Shown piece by piece: positions 18,380 to 28,460 of a stretch of 37,881 nucleotides of DNA. This DNA comes from Flavobacteriales bacterium (GTDB lineage Bacteria; Bacteroidota; Bacteroidia; Flavobacteriales; Flavobacteriaceae), in assembly GCA_024229195.1 (NCBI GenBank), contig JAAESS010000342.1, positions 1 to 37,881 on the forward strand, read 5' to 3'. The first letter of the stretch is position 1, and each line of letters opens with the position of its first letter. Position numbers and translations under genes: made by a program. A model generated the notes under the pieces. The model made no database searches, had not been told where the DNA came from, and worked only from the letters and a program-made list of their open reading frames with translations.

Positions 18380-20524
18380 ATGGAAAAAGAACAATTTTAT
18401 TACGATAACAAAATAGTAAAAATGTTCCTTATTGCTACCATCCTTTGGGGTGTAGTAGGTATGCTGGTAGGGCTAATTGTGGCACTGCTTTTCATTTTCC
18501 CGAATCTACTTGAGGGTATTTCATGGTTAAGCTTTGGGCGTTTAAGACCATTGCATACCAATGCTGTGATATTTGCATTCGTTGGAAATAGCATTTTTAT
18601 GGGAATTTACTACTCAATGCAACGCTTGTTAAAAACAAGAATGTTTAGTGACACCCTGAGTAAAATACATTTTTGGGGATGGCAATTAATAATTGTTTCA
18701 GCAGCCCTGACACTTCCTTTAGGTATTACCAGCTCTAAGGAATACGCAGAACTGGAATGGCCAATAGACATTGCCATTACCTTGATTTGGATTGTGATGG
18801 GAATCAATATTATCGGTACGATTCTGAAAAGAAGACAACGCCATATTTATGTGGCAATCTGGTTTTATTTAGCCACTTTGATCACGGTTGCAGTACTGCA
18901 TATCTTTAACAATCTCGAATTACCTGTATCAGCGTTTAAGAGTTATTCAATATACGCTGGTGTACAAGATGCTCTGGTTCAATGGTGGTATGGTCATAAT
19001 GCTGTTGCCTTTTTTCTAACAACACCTGTTTTAGGGCTCATGTATTATTTCGTACCAAAAGTTGCCAACAGACCTGTCTATTCCTACAGACTATCTATAA
19101 TTCATTTCTGGTCTTTGATTTTTATTTATATCTGGGCTGGACCTCACCATTTATTGTATACAGCTTTACCAGAATGGGCTCAAAATCTTGGAACCGTATT
19201 TTCAGTGATGCTTATTTTCCCTTCTTGGGGAGGTATGATCAATGGATTATTAACGCTAAGAGGTGCCTGGGATAAAGTCAGAGAAGATCCTATTCTCAAG
19301 TTTTTTGTTGTAGCGATTACGGGTTATGGTATGTCTACCTTTGAAGGGCCTATGTTGTCCTTTAAAACACTGAATGCAATCGGACATTATACTGACTGGA
19401 TCATAGGTCACGTTCATATCGGTGCACTTGCATGGAATGGATTTATGGCTGCAGGTATTATCTATTGGCTGGCAGCTAAACTTTGGAAAACCGAGCTATT
19501 CTCAAAAAAATTAGCAAATATCCATTTTTGGTTAGGTACCCTTGGAATATTATTCTATGCGCTTCCTCTTTATGTAGCAGGTTTTACACAGGCTGCCATG
19601 TGGAAACAATTTAATCCTGACGGAACTTTACTATATGGCAACTTCCTTGAAACTGTTACTCAAATTATGCCGATGTATATGATGAGAGCCTTTGGAGGAA
19701 CTTTGTACCTCGCCGGTTTCATTATATTGGCCTACAACATCATTAGAACGGCTCAAGCCGGATCTGCTGTTGAAGATGAATTAGCTGAAGCAGCACCTCT
19801 TAAGAAAATTTCATCTGCCAGAATTGCCGGAGAAGGTTTTCATTCCTGGTTAGAACGAAGAACCATTTTATTCTCGTTCCTTGTTGTGATAGCTATAGTT
19901 ATTGGAGGTGCAGTAGAGATTATTCCTTTATTAACTGTTGATTCAAACATTCCTAAAATTACTTCGGTAAAACCTTATACACCTCTTGAATTGGAAGGAA
20001 GAGATATTTATATCAGGGAAGGATGTAACAACTGTCACTCACAGATGATCAGACCTTTCAGATCAGAGGTTGAACGTTACGGAGAATATTCAAAAGCAGG
20101 AGAATTTGTTTATGATTTTCCATTCTTGTGGGGATCTAAAAGAACTGGTCCTGATGTGCATCGTATAGGTGGTAAATACAATGATAATTGGCACTTTAAT
20201 CATATGCTTGATCCAAGATCAACTTCTCCAGGATCAATTATGCCTCAGTATCCGTGGTTGATCACAGATGATTTGGATATATCAAAAACAATAGATAAGG
20301 TAAATGCAATGGTGACTCTGGGTGTTCCTTATACTCAGTTCGAACTTGATAAAGCCTTGTATTTATTGAAAAATCAGGCAAAAGAAATTGAAAATAATTT
20401 GAGACAGGATCCTGAATTTGTGAAAAATTATGGTGATGCTCAGATTGAAAATAAGGAAATTGTGGCCATGATTGCTTATTTACAGCGATTAGGAACGGAT
20501 ATTAAAGCTGAAACAGCAGAATAA
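18380..20524 (+). CDS. ccoNO: cbb3-type cytochrome c oxidase, fused subunits I and II
   Basis: N-terminal CcoN (GRLRPLHTNAVIFAF, WWYGHNAVAFFLTTPVLGLMYYF, GHVHIGALAWNGF) joined to CcoO with EGCNNCHSQMIRPF and GPDVHRIGGKYNDNWHFNHMLDPRS. Confidence 0.97.
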   Translation: MEKEQFYYDNKIVKMFLIATILWGVVGMLVGLIVALLFIFPNLLEGISWLSFGRLRPLHTNAVIFAFVGNSIFMGIYYSMQRLLKTRMFSDTLSKIHFWGWQLIIVSAALTLPLGITSSKEYAELEWPIDIAITLIWIVMGINIIGTILKRRQRHIYVAIWFYLATLITVAVLHIFNNLELPVSAFKSYSIYAGVQDALVQWWYGHNAVAFFLTTPVLGLMYYFVPKVANRPVYSYRLSIIHFWSLIFIYIWAGPHHLLYTALPEWAQNLGTVFSVMLIFPSWGGMINGLLTLRGAWDKVREDPILKFFVVAITGYGMSTFEGPMLSFKTLNAIGHYTDWIIGHVHIGALAWNGFMAAGIIYWLAAKLWKTELFSKKLANIHFWLGTLGILFYALPLYVAGFTQAAMWKQFNPDGTLLYGNFLETVTQIMPMYMMRAFGGTLYLAGFIILAYNIIRTAQAGSAVEDELAEAAPLKKISSARIAGEGFHSWLERRTILFSFLVVIAIVIGGAVEIIPLLTVDSNIPKITSVKPYTPLELEGRDIYIREGCNNCHSQMIRPFRSEVERYGEYSKAGEFVYDFPFLWGSKRTGPDVHRIGGKYNDNWHFNHMLDPRSTSPGSIMPQYPWLITDDLDISKTIDKVNAMVTLGVPYTQFELDKALYLLKNQAKEIENNLRQDPEFVKNYGDAQIENKEIVAMIAYLQRLGTDIKAETAE

Positions 20525-20535
20525 AAGATATTGAT

Positions 20536-20727
20536 ATGTTAAAATACATAAAACATCATTTAGATACTATTTCGGGAGTTGAAATATATCCAATCATATC
20601 GCTGCTACTCTTTTTTATAGTCTTTGCAACAATGCTGATCATTGTTCTGAAGATGCCAAAAAAGAATATTGAGAAACTAAGCAATTTACCATTGGATAAC
20701 GATCTAAAAAATACACACCATGAGTGA
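20536..20727 (+). CDS. ccoQ: CcoQ-like small cbb3 subunit
   Basis: 63-aa single-TM protein between ccoNO and ccoP. Confidence 0.75.
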   Translation: MLKYIKHHLDTISGVEIYPIISLLLFFIVFATMLIIVLKMPKKNIEKLSNLPLDNDLKNTHHE

Positions 20728-21358
20728 TCAAAAAAAAATAAGTGGTTGGAAAAAATTCATTCACTCACTTACCAAGGCACACGAACTTGGTAAGGAGGAA
20801 GAAATCATGACTGATCACGATTATGACGGAATTAAAGAATTAGACAACGTACTTCCGCCTTGGTGGAAATATGGTTTCTACATCACCATTGCAATTGGTA
20901 TATTTTACTATATCCAAGTCTTCACCAACTCAGAAGAGTACAGTCAGGAAAAGGAATATGCGGCAGAAGTTGAAAAAGGAAAACAAGAAGTTGAGGCCTA
21001 TAAAGCTGCTAATCCTGATTTATTCAAACTTGACGTAACCCTATTGACAGATGACACAAGTCTTGCAGCCGGTAAAAAGAGTTTTGACGCCTATTGTGTT
21101 GCATGTCATATGGCAGATGGAGGAGGTGGAATTGGACCAAACCTAACAGATGATCAATGGATCCTAGGTGGTGGTATGGAAAATATTCTTAAAACCCTTA
21201 ATGAAGGTGGTAGAGCCGGTAAGGGTATGATTTCTTGGAAAAATACATTTAATAATGATGAACTTCAGCAACTTGCCAGCTATGTGATTACATTGAATGG
21301 CACAACACCTGCCAATCCTAAGGCAGCTGAAGGAGATATCATTTGGAGCAAACAGTAG
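20720..21358 (+). CDS. ccoP: cbb3-type cytochrome c oxidase subunit III, single heme-c motif
   Basis: DNVLPPWWKYGFYITIAIGIFYYI N-terminal TM and one CVACH heme motif with GPNLTDDQWILGGG; overlaps ccoQ. Confidence 0.94.
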   Translation: MSDQKKISGWKKFIHSLTKAHELGKEEEIMTDHDYDGIKELDNVLPPWWKYGFYITIAIGIFYYIQVFTNSEEYSQEKEYAAEVEKGKQEVEAYKAANPDLFKLDVTLLTDDTSLAAGKKSFDAYCVACHMADGGGGIGPNLTDDQWILGGGMENILKTLNEGGRAGKGMISWKNTFNNDELQQLASYVITLNGTTPANPKAAEGDIIWSKQ

Positions 21359-21419
21359 TTTCGTTTTTAGTTCTCGCTTAAGCGGACTGCTGTGTTTTTG
21401 ATTTTTTTAGTTAGTAGTA

Positions 21420-21461
21420 GAAAAGGCTGCGCTTGTCCTGAACAGACATTGTAGCCTTTTC
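21420..21461. repeat. Inverted repeat between ccoP and ccoG
   Basis: GAAAAGGCT (21420-21428) / AGCCTTTTC (21453-21461), perfect 9-bp arms, with nested TGTC/GACA. Confidence 0.6.
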
Positions 21462-21482
21462 AAATACCCCCGGAACAGGATT

Positions 21483-22883
21483 ATGCAAGAACAAGAAAAT
21501 TTTAGAGACAGTATTGCGACTATTGATCAGGAAGGTAAGCGAAATTTTATCCACCCTCAAAAACCAAAAGGTCAGTACACCAATTATCGAACTTATGTTA
21601 GCTGGTTCTTACTAGCCATCTTATTTGCCTCTCCTTTTATCAAAATAAACGGAAATCAATTTTTACTGTTTAATATCATTGATCGTAAGTTCAATATTTT
21701 TGGGCAACCATTTTGGCCCCAAGATTTTTATTTACTGGTCATGTCTTTGTTGGTATCAGTTGTTTTTATCATACTCTTCACGGTGATTTTTGGCCGTATC
21801 TTTTGTGGATGGATGTGTCCGCAAACGATTTTTATGGAAATGATATTTCGTAAAATCGAATTCTGGATCGAAGGAGATCGCAACAAGCAGATAAAACTCG
21901 ACAAACAAGAATGGAATGCTGAAAAAATAAGAAAAAAAACAATAAAGTGGTTCTTATTTGCCATTGTCTCATTTTTTATCGCTAACGCATTTTTAGCTTA
22001 TTTTATTGGAGGAGACACCCTTATTCAACATATCAAAGATGGTCCGATTGCCCATGTTGACACCTTTGTTAAACTTTTGGTATTTACGTCTGTTTTTTAT
22101 TTTGTTTTCGCCTGGTTCAGAGAGCAGGTATGTATTATTGCTTGTCCTTATGGCCGATTACAAAGCGTTTTACTGGACAATAAATCAATCGTTGTGGCCT
22201 ATGACCACAAACGAGGAGAAAACAGACAAAAACTTCGAAAGAATGAAGATCGAAAGGAAAAAGAGTTCGGAGATTGTATCGATTGTAAACAATGTGTACT
22301 GGTGTGTCCGACTGGAATAGATATCAGAAATGGGACCCAATTAGAATGTGTTAACTGCACAGCATGTATAGATGCCTGTGATTCGATGATGGATCGTGTC
22401 GGTTTTGACAGAGGTCTCATAAGATATGCCTCTGAAAATAATATTGAAAAAGGTGAAAAATTCACTTATAATACACGGATCATAAGTTATATCGTCGTTT
22501 TGACCCTGCTCTTCTCCTTTTTCGTAACTTTATTGTTTCTTCGGAATGACGTGCAAGCCAACTTATTGCACCTGCCAGGGCAATTATATACAACTGAAGG
22601 TGAAGAAGTTAGTAACGTTTATACGTTTAAACTCATCAATAAGACCAATGATACTTTTGAGGATATTAAAATTCGCTTAATGTCACATGAAGGAAAAATT
22701 GAAGTAGTCGGAGGACAGATAAATATTCCAAAAGGAGGTCTATATGAAGGTACATTGTTTATCAAAATCAATAAAGAGAACCTGTCAGACTCCAAGGAAA
22801 AAGTTAATATCGGAATTTATGCAGATGAAGCGTTGATTGAAGAAACACACACCAATTTCTCTTCTCCACTGCAAATTAAATAA
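21483..22883 (+). CDS. ccoG: cbb3 oxidase accessory ferredoxin-like protein CcoG/RdxA
   Basis: FCGWMCPQTIFMEMIFRKIE, CIDCKQCVLVCPTGIDIRNGTQLECVNCTACIDACD, C-terminal Ig-like domain. Confidence 0.96.
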   Translation: MQEQENFRDSIATIDQEGKRNFIHPQKPKGQYTNYRTYVSWFLLAILFASPFIKINGNQFLLFNIIDRKFNIFGQPFWPQDFYLLVMSLLVSVVFIILFTVIFGRIFCGWMCPQTIFMEMIFRKIEFWIEGDRNKQIKLDKQEWNAEKIRKKTIKWFLFAIVSFFIANAFLAYFIGGDTLIQHIKDGPIAHVDTFVKLLVFTSVFYFVFAWFREQVCIIACPYGRLQSVLLDNKSIVVAYDHKRGENRQKLRKNEDRKEKEFGDCIDCKQCVLVCPTGIDIRNGTQLECVNCTACIDACDSMMDRVGFDRGLIRYASENNIEKGEKFTYNTRIISYIVVLTLLFSFFVTLLFLRNDVQANLLHLPGQLYTTEGEEVSNVYTFKLINKTNDTFEDIKIRLMSHEGKIEVVGGQINIPKGGLYEGTLFIKINKENLSDSKEKVNIGIYADEALIEETHTNFSSPLQIK

Positions 22884-22898
22884 ACAACAAATAAGTAT

Positions 22899-23351
22899 AT
22901 GAAGTTACGATTCAATTGGGGTACGGGAATAGTTATAGCGATGCTCGCTTTTATGATTTTTATTCTATCCTTCGTCTATAAATCGATAGCAATGGATGAA
23001 TACCAGCATGAATTGGTATCAGAAGATTATTACAAGGATGAACTTCATTATCAAGAAGAAATCGATAAAATGAACAACTCCAGTTCCTTATCCAAAAATA
23101 TTGAACTGGTTAATTCAAAAGAGGGAATTTTAGTTACTTTTCCTGAGGATATTGATCAAGAATCGATTGTAGGTTCCATTTATTTTCAGAGGCTTTCAAA
23201 TGAAAAACTTGATTTTACTGAACAGATCAAACTTACTGACCATCATCAATTGATCCCTGTTGAAAAACTGGTTTCAGGAAAATGGATCATTAAAATAGAT
23301 TGGGAATCCGAACAGAGGGAATATCTTTTTAAAGAAACCTGGTTCTATTAA
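22899..23351 (+). CDS. ccoH: FixH/CcoH family protein
   Basis: WGTGIVIAMLAFMIFILSFVYKSI TM start and LVSEDYYKDELHYQEEIDK motif. Confidence 0.9.
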   Translation: MKLRFNWGTGIVIAMLAFMIFILSFVYKSIAMDEYQHELVSEDYYKDELHYQEEIDKMNNSSSLSKNIELVNSKEGILVTFPEDIDQESIVGSIYFQRLSNEKLDFTEQIKLTDHHQLIPVEKLVSGKWIIKIDWESEQREYLFKETWFY

Positions 23352-24073
23352 TTGTTAAGATTATTTTATATACTGCACTCATATTAGGATTATTAGGAAG
23401 CTTTCACTGTATTGGCATGTGTGGGCCCATAGCCTTTGTTTTACCGGTAAACAAAAGCAATAAGCTTCAGACTTTTATTGGAACAGGTCTTTACCATATA
23501 GGCAGACTTTTAAGTTATAGCATCATTGGATTGTTATTCGGGCTTCTCGGACGAGGACTTTATCTGGCTGGTTTTCAACAACGTTTATCTATTCTGATTG
23601 GAGTAATCATGATTTTAATGGTCCTGATCCCAACCAAATTTTTGAGTCGATTTCAAGTGACAAGACCACTTTACCAACTTATTGGAAAAGTAAAATATAA
23701 ATTGGGTTTATACCTTAATAAAAGCTCTAATAAAGCCCTTTTCTCGATAGGTTTTTTTAATGGATTTCTGCCATGTGGATTGGTCTACATGGCATTACTG
23801 GGAGCTATTTCTACCGGTGACCTCATTGACGGTGCTGCTTATATGGCGGTCTTCGGGCTTGGTACAATACCTTTAATGACAGGCGCTGTATTCTTAGGTA
23901 ATTTTTTAAAAGTTTCTGTCAGGAATAAAATTCAAAAAGCAATTCCTATCTTTGTCGTTATCATAGGACTCTTATTTATTTTAAGAGGCTTGGGGCTTGG
24001 AATTCCTTATGTTTCTCCAACCGACACCCAGCTGCTCATTTCCAATGATCCAAATGCATGCGTAACAGAATGA
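23351..24073 (+). CDS. Sulfite exporter TauE/SafE family protein of the cbb3 locus; start codon uncertain
   Basis: In-frame N-terminus KIILYTALILGLLGSFHCIGMCGPIAFVLP extends upstream of the ORF-track Met (23417); no ATG/GTG/TTG back to the stop at 23330. ATT at 23351 overlaps the ccoH stop. Confidence 0.8.
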   Translation: MVKIILYTALILGLLGSFHCIGMCGPIAFVLPVNKSNKLQTFIGTGLYHIGRLLSYSIIGLLFGLLGRGLYLAGFQQRLSILIGVIMILMVLIPTKFLSRFQVTRPLYQLIGKVKYKLGLYLNKSSNKALFSIGFFNGFLPCGLVYMALLGAISTGDLIDGAAYMAVFGLGTIPLMTGAVFLGNFLKVSVRNKIQKAIPIFVVIIGLLFILRGLGLGIPYVSPTDTQLLISNDPNACVTE

Positions 24074-24076
24074 TTT

Positions 24077-24940
24077 ATGAATAAAAATTTCAAAAATAAA
24101 ATTACGGCAGCCGAATTTAATTCAATAAATTCTCATGATGATCTTTTAAAGATCGTTCAAGATAAAGATATTGATATCAGTGCTGTTTTGGATAAAGTTC
24201 ATTACGAACATGAAAAGGAAAAATTACAGATAGAACTTGTCAAATTACAACAGTGGGTAAAAAAGAATAACAAACGTGTTGCCATTATTTTTGAAGGGAG
24301 AGATGCTGCCGGAAAAGGGGGCAATATCAGAAGGTTTACAGAGCATTTAAACCCGAGATCTATGCGATTGGTGGCTTTGAACAAACCAACTGATGTTGAA
24401 AGAGGACAATGGTATTTTACAAGATATATCCAACATTTACCAAACCCGGGAGAAATCGTATTTTTTGACAGATCATGGTATAATCGGGCGGTAGTTGAAC
24501 CGGTCATGGGCTTTTGTTCCCAGCGTCAATATGAGCAATTTATGGTCCAATTACCTGAATTCGAACATATGCTTTATGAAGATGGTGTGACCATTGTGAA
24601 ATTTTGGTTATCGATTACCAAAGAGGAGCAGCTCAAACGATTTGATTCAAGAGAAGACAATCCTTTAAAGAGATGGAAATTTAGCCCGGTTGATAGAAAA
24701 GGTCAGGAATACTGGGATGATTATACAAAATACAAAGAATTGATGTTCAGTAAAACGCATACTTCTTTTAGTCCTTGGATCATCGCAAAAACAAATAAAA
24801 AAGAGACTGCAAGGCTTGAATGCATGCGCTATGTACTATCGCTATTTGATTATGAGAACAAAGATGATAGCACGGTGTCTCTATTGCCTGATCCAAATGT
24901 CATCATGCGTTATTTCCGTTCCTTACACAAATACGATTAA
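24077..24940 (+). CDS. ppk2: Polyphosphate kinase 2 family protein
   Basis: FEGRDAAGKGGNIRRFTEHLNPR Walker A, FFDRSWYNRAVVEPVMGFC, NPLKRWKFSPVD. Confidence 0.93.
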   Translation: MNKNFKNKITAAEFNSINSHDDLLKIVQDKDIDISAVLDKVHYEHEKEKLQIELVKLQQWVKKNNKRVAIIFEGRDAAGKGGNIRRFTEHLNPRSMRLVALNKPTDVERGQWYFTRYIQHLPNPGEIVFFDRSWYNRAVVEPVMGFCSQRQYEQFMVQLPEFEHMLYEDGVTIVKFWLSITKEEQLKRFDSREDNPLKRWKFSPVDRKGQEYWDDYTKYKELMFSKTHTSFSPWIIAKTNKKETARLECMRYVLSLFDYENKDDSTVSLLPDPNVIMRYFRSLHKYD

Positions 24941-25728
24941 TGTTTATGGAAAATTTTTCTGAAAAAGACCTCAAAAAGCTAAATTCAAAAAAGGGCTTAT
25001 TGTCGATTCTAATGAATAAGACAATCAATTTACCGAAAACCATTCGGTATATAGACTATGAGAAAGAACTGAAAGTATTGCAAACTGAATTGATCAGACA
25101 ACAGACATGTATCATTGATGAAAATATGCGTGTTATTGTACTTTTTGAAGGAAGGGATGCTGCTGGTAAAGGTGGTGCAATTCGCCGGATTACAGAAAGG
25201 ATCAATCCACGACATTATAGAATCGTAGCGCTTCCAAGACCCACTGAAGTGGAACAAACTCAATGGTATTTTCAAAGGTACATCCAACAATTTCCTAAAG
25301 CTGGAGAAATTGTGTTTTTCGATAGAAGCTGGTATAACAGAGCTGTTGTTGAACCTGTGAATGGTTTCTGTACCGTCGAAGAATACGACATTTTCATGAA
25401 ACAGGTTAACGATTTTGAAAGGATGATTACTGAATCGGGTATACTTTTAGTTAAGATCTATATGTCTATTTCTAAAAAAGAACAAGCCAAACGTTTTGAA
25501 GACATTCGCAATAATCCATTAAAGCAATGGAAAATGAGTAAAGTAGATGAAAAGGCCCAGGAATTGTGGGATTCATATACCGATTACAAAAGTAAGATGT
25601 TCGAAAACACTGAAAAAAATTGCATTCCATTTAAGGTGATCAAAGCAAACAGAAAAACTGACGCAAGGATCGAAGTTGTTGAGCACATGCTTGAAAGCAT
25701 TCCTTATGATAAGAACAAAGAGATTTAA
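24940..25728 (+). CDS. ppk2: Polyphosphate kinase 2 family protein, tandem paralogue
   Basis: FEGRDAAGKGGAIRRITERINPR, FFDRSWYNRAVVEPVNGFC, NPLKQWKMSKVD; start overlaps the preceding stop (TAATG). Confidence 0.93.
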   Translation: MFMENFSEKDLKKLNSKKGLLSILMNKTINLPKTIRYIDYEKELKVLQTELIRQQTCIIDENMRVIVLFEGRDAAGKGGAIRRITERINPRHYRIVALPRPTEVEQTQWYFQRYIQQFPKAGEIVFFDRSWYNRAVVEPVNGFCTVEEYDIFMKQVNDFERMITESGILLVKIYMSISKKEQAKRFEDIRNNPLKQWKMSKVDEKAQELWDSYTDYKSKMFENTEKNCIPFKVIKANRKTDARIEVVEHMLESIPYDKNKEI

Positions 25729-25731
25729 ACC

Positions 25732-26544
25732 TTATTTCTTCGATTTTCTAAACATAAAATACAGTCCAACCAGAATCATTGGTATGCTCAACAGTTGACC
25801 GGTATTCAGGTCCCATTCTCCTCTCTGATCAACCTGTGCTTCTTTAAAGAATTCTACGATCAATCTTACTGACCATAAACAGACCATGAACAGACCAAAA
25901 AGGTAGCCAAGTTTATCTTTTTTATCTGTTTTCCAGTAAACATACCATAAAAGAATAAAGGTAATTAGATAGCCAAAAGCTTCGTATAACTGGGTTGGGT
26001 GACGTGGAAAACTCTCTCCAAGCTGCTTGAATACAAATCCATAATCAGAATTGGTAGGTTTTCCTATGATCTCTGAATTCATTAGATTTCCTATCCTCAC
26101 AAAAATAGCACCACTTGCTACAGGCACTACGATTCTATCCAAAATCCAAAGCATTGGTTTATGAATCACATTTTTAGAGTAAAAATACATCGCTATGATA
26201 ATCCCAATCGCAGCTCCATGACTGGCTAAGCCCTGATAGCCGGTAAATTGGAATGGATTAAACTTTACAGGTAGCAGCACCTCTAAAGGATTAGAAAAAA
26301 GAAATGCTGTGTCATAAAATAAAAAGTGTCCTATTCTTGCACCTAGCAAAGTTGCAATCACTGTATAAATAAACAGGGAGTCCAGTTTTTCTACACTAAC
26401 CCCTTCCCTATTGTAGATCTTTTTCATGATCTGAAGCCCCAATACAAAGGCTATAACAAACATCAGGCTGTAATATCTTACAGCGAATGAACCAATTTTC
26501 ACAAGCTCAATGCTCGGATCCCAATCAATACTTAAAAACAACAT
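25732..26544 (-). CDS. lgt: Prolipoprotein diacylglyceryl transferase
   Basis: GARIGHFLFYD, GLASHGAAIG, RIGNLMNSEIIGKPT, HPTQLYEA motifs. Confidence 0.96.
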   Translation of the reverse strand: MLFLSIDWDPSIELVKIGSFAVRYYSLMFVIAFVLGLQIMKKIYNREGVSVEKLDSLFIYTVIATLLGARIGHFLFYDTAFLFSNPLEVLLPVKFNPFQFTGYQGLASHGAAIGIIIAMYFYSKNVIHKPMLWILDRIVVPVASGAIFVRIGNLMNSEIIGKPTNSDYGFVFKQLGESFPRHPTQLYEAFGYLITFILLWYVYWKTDKKDKLGYLFGLFMVCLWSVRLIVEFFKEAQVDQRGEWDLNTGQLLSIPMILVGLYFMFRKSKK

Positions 26545-26581
26545 TTAATTTTATTTTAGGCGTAAATATAAATGAAAGTAC

Positions 26582-26848
26582 TTAATTACTCATCCCTTCA
26601 TTACGGTTATTATTTGCTTCTTTTTCTGGCACCGGATCATATCCACTTCCTCCCCAAGGATGACACTTTGAGATTCTTTTGATTGACAGCCATCCCCCTT
26701 TAAACAGTCCATGAATTTTCAATGCTTCAACCGAGTAATGAGAACAGGTAGGTGAAAATCGACAACTTGCCGGGGTATAAGGCGAAATAGCTATCTGATA
26801 GAATCTTATGAGCATCAGAAAGGGAAATATCAAAATCCTTTTCAACAT
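26582..26848 (-). CDS. yidD: Membrane protein insertion efficiency factor YidD
   Basis: [59 protein letters not shown]. Confidence 0.95.
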   Translation of the reverse strand: MLKRILIFPFLMLIRFYQIAISPYTPASCRFSPTCSHYSVEALKIHGLFKGGWLSIKRISKCHPWGGSGYDPVPEKEANNNRNEGMSN

Positions 26849-26862
26849 AAACTTACTGGTCT

Positions 26863-28323
26863 TTAGTTCAGAGAGTAAGTAGTGCCGTCTTTACCGTCTT
26901 TCAATTGAATTCCGAGATCCATTAATTCATCACGGATCTTATCAGACAAGGCCCAATCTCTATCATCTCTTGCTTTCTTTCTCATCTCGATCAACAAATG
27001 TACCAATCCATCGATCTTTTCAGAATTATCGTCTTGCATTTGTGCGTTTTCTAGTCCCAGAATATCAAATACAAAAGTGTTAATGGTACTTGTTAAAAGT
27101 TCAAGGTCCTTTGAACTTAGAGATTCCTTACCATCATTGATCAAATTGATCCATTTTACCGCCTCGAAAAGATTTGCAATTAAAATGGGAGAATTAAAAT
27201 CATCATTCATTGCCTCATAACACTTCTGGCTCCAAGCTTTGACGCCTAGGGTCGAGGTTTCTGATGCTTCTAAGCGTTTGGAGAGCTCAATTGCCTCCAA
27301 AAGACGGTTATAGCCTTTTTCGGCAGCCAAAATCGCATCATTTGAAAAATCAAGTATGCTTCTATAATGAGCCTGCATCATAAAAAATCTGGCAACGCTT
27401 GGTGAATAGGCTTTTGAAATATTGTCGTTTTCTCCACTAAAGATCTCCTCCGGAAGGATATTGTTTCCGGTAGATTTTGACATTTTTTTTCCATTCATGG
27501 TCAACATATTGCCATGTAACCAGTATTTAACCGGATTTATATGGTTGCAAGCTTGGGCCTGTGCGATTTCACATTCATGATGAGGAAACTTCAGATCCAT
27601 TCCTCCTCCGTGAATATCAAACTGCTCACCAAGATATTTTGTACTCATTACAGTACATTCTAAGTGCCACCCGGGAAAACCTGATCCCCAAGGTGAATTC
27701 CATCTTTGAATATGTTCAGGTTCTGCCTTTTTCCAAAGGGCAAAATCCTGTGGGTTTTTTTTATCCGACTGACCTTCTAAATTTCTTGTGTTTTCGATTG
27801 CATCCTCGATATTCCTTTTGGACAATATACCGTAATGCTCTTTTTCATTGTACTTAATTACATCGAAATAAACAGAGCCATTTACTTCATAGGCTAATCC
27901 ATTTTTTAGTATTGTTTCTATGGCTTCAATTTGCTCCACAATATGTCCTGTGGCTGTTGGCTCAATACTGGGAGGAAGAAAATTAAATTTATTTAAAATA
28001 TCATGAAAATCAGTGGTGTACCTTTGGACAATTTCCATAGGCTCCAGTTGCTCAAGTCTCGCTTTCTTAGAAATCTTATCTTCATCTGAATCATCCGTAA
28101 GGTGACCGGCGTCAGTTATATTTCGTACATAACGCACCTTGTATCCTAAATGAAGAAAATAACGATAGATCATATCAAAAGACATAAAAGTTCTAACGTT
28201 TCCAAGATGCACATTGCTATAGACCGTTGGGCCACAAACATACATCCCGACATATCCTTCTTTTACGGGTTCGAAACGTTCTTTTTTATTTGATAGTGAA
28301 TTATATAAAAACAAATTCTGCAT
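26863..28323 (-). CDS. cysS: Cysteine--tRNA ligase
   Basis: [19 protein letters not shown] (HIGH-like HLGN), [22 protein letters not shown] (KMSKS). Confidence 0.97.
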   Translation of the reverse strand: MQNLFLYNSLSNKKERFEPVKEGYVGMYVCGPTVYSNVHLGNVRTFMSFDMIYRYFLHLGYKVRYVRNITDAGHLTDDSDEDKISKKARLEQLEPMEIVQRYTTDFHDILNKFNFLPPSIEPTATGHIVEQIEAIETILKNGLAYEVNGSVYFDVIKYNEKEHYGILSKRNIEDAIENTRNLEGQSDKKNPQDFALWKKAEPEHIQRWNSPWGSGFPGWHLECTVMSTKYLGEQFDIHGGGMDLKFPHHECEIAQAQACNHINPVKYWLHGNMLTMNGKKMSKSTGNNILPEEIFSGENDNISKAYSPSVARFFMMQAHYRSILDFSNDAILAAEKGYNRLLEAIELSKRLEASETSTLGVKAWSQKCYEAMNDDFNSPILIANLFEAVKWINLINDGKESLSSKDLELLTSTINTFVFDILGLENAQMQDDNSEKIDGLVHLLIEMRKKARDDRDWALSDKIRDELMDLGIQLKDGKDGTTYSLN

Positions 28324-28410
28324 CCTTGGCTATCTTATGATTATTGTAGATTTTAAGGTCCAAATATAAGAACTATTACGACAATGAGGAGTAAAAAAAA
28401 TCAGCAAAAA

Positions 28411-28435
28411 AGAAGGGCCCATTAATGGCCCTTCT
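28411..28435 (-). terminator. Terminator after cyclophilin/FKBP gene
   Basis: AGAAGGGCC-CATTAAT-GGCCCTTCT with flanking A and T tracts. It lies downstream of the gene at 28461-29570 on the minus strand. Confidence 0.88.
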
Positions 28436-28460
28436 TTTTTTGATAAACTATGTTTGTGAA

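Noticed and set aside
22006-22320. 104-aa same-strand ORF within ccoG
   Set aside because: Alternate frame inside a conserved ferredoxin-like CDS; no independent evidence.
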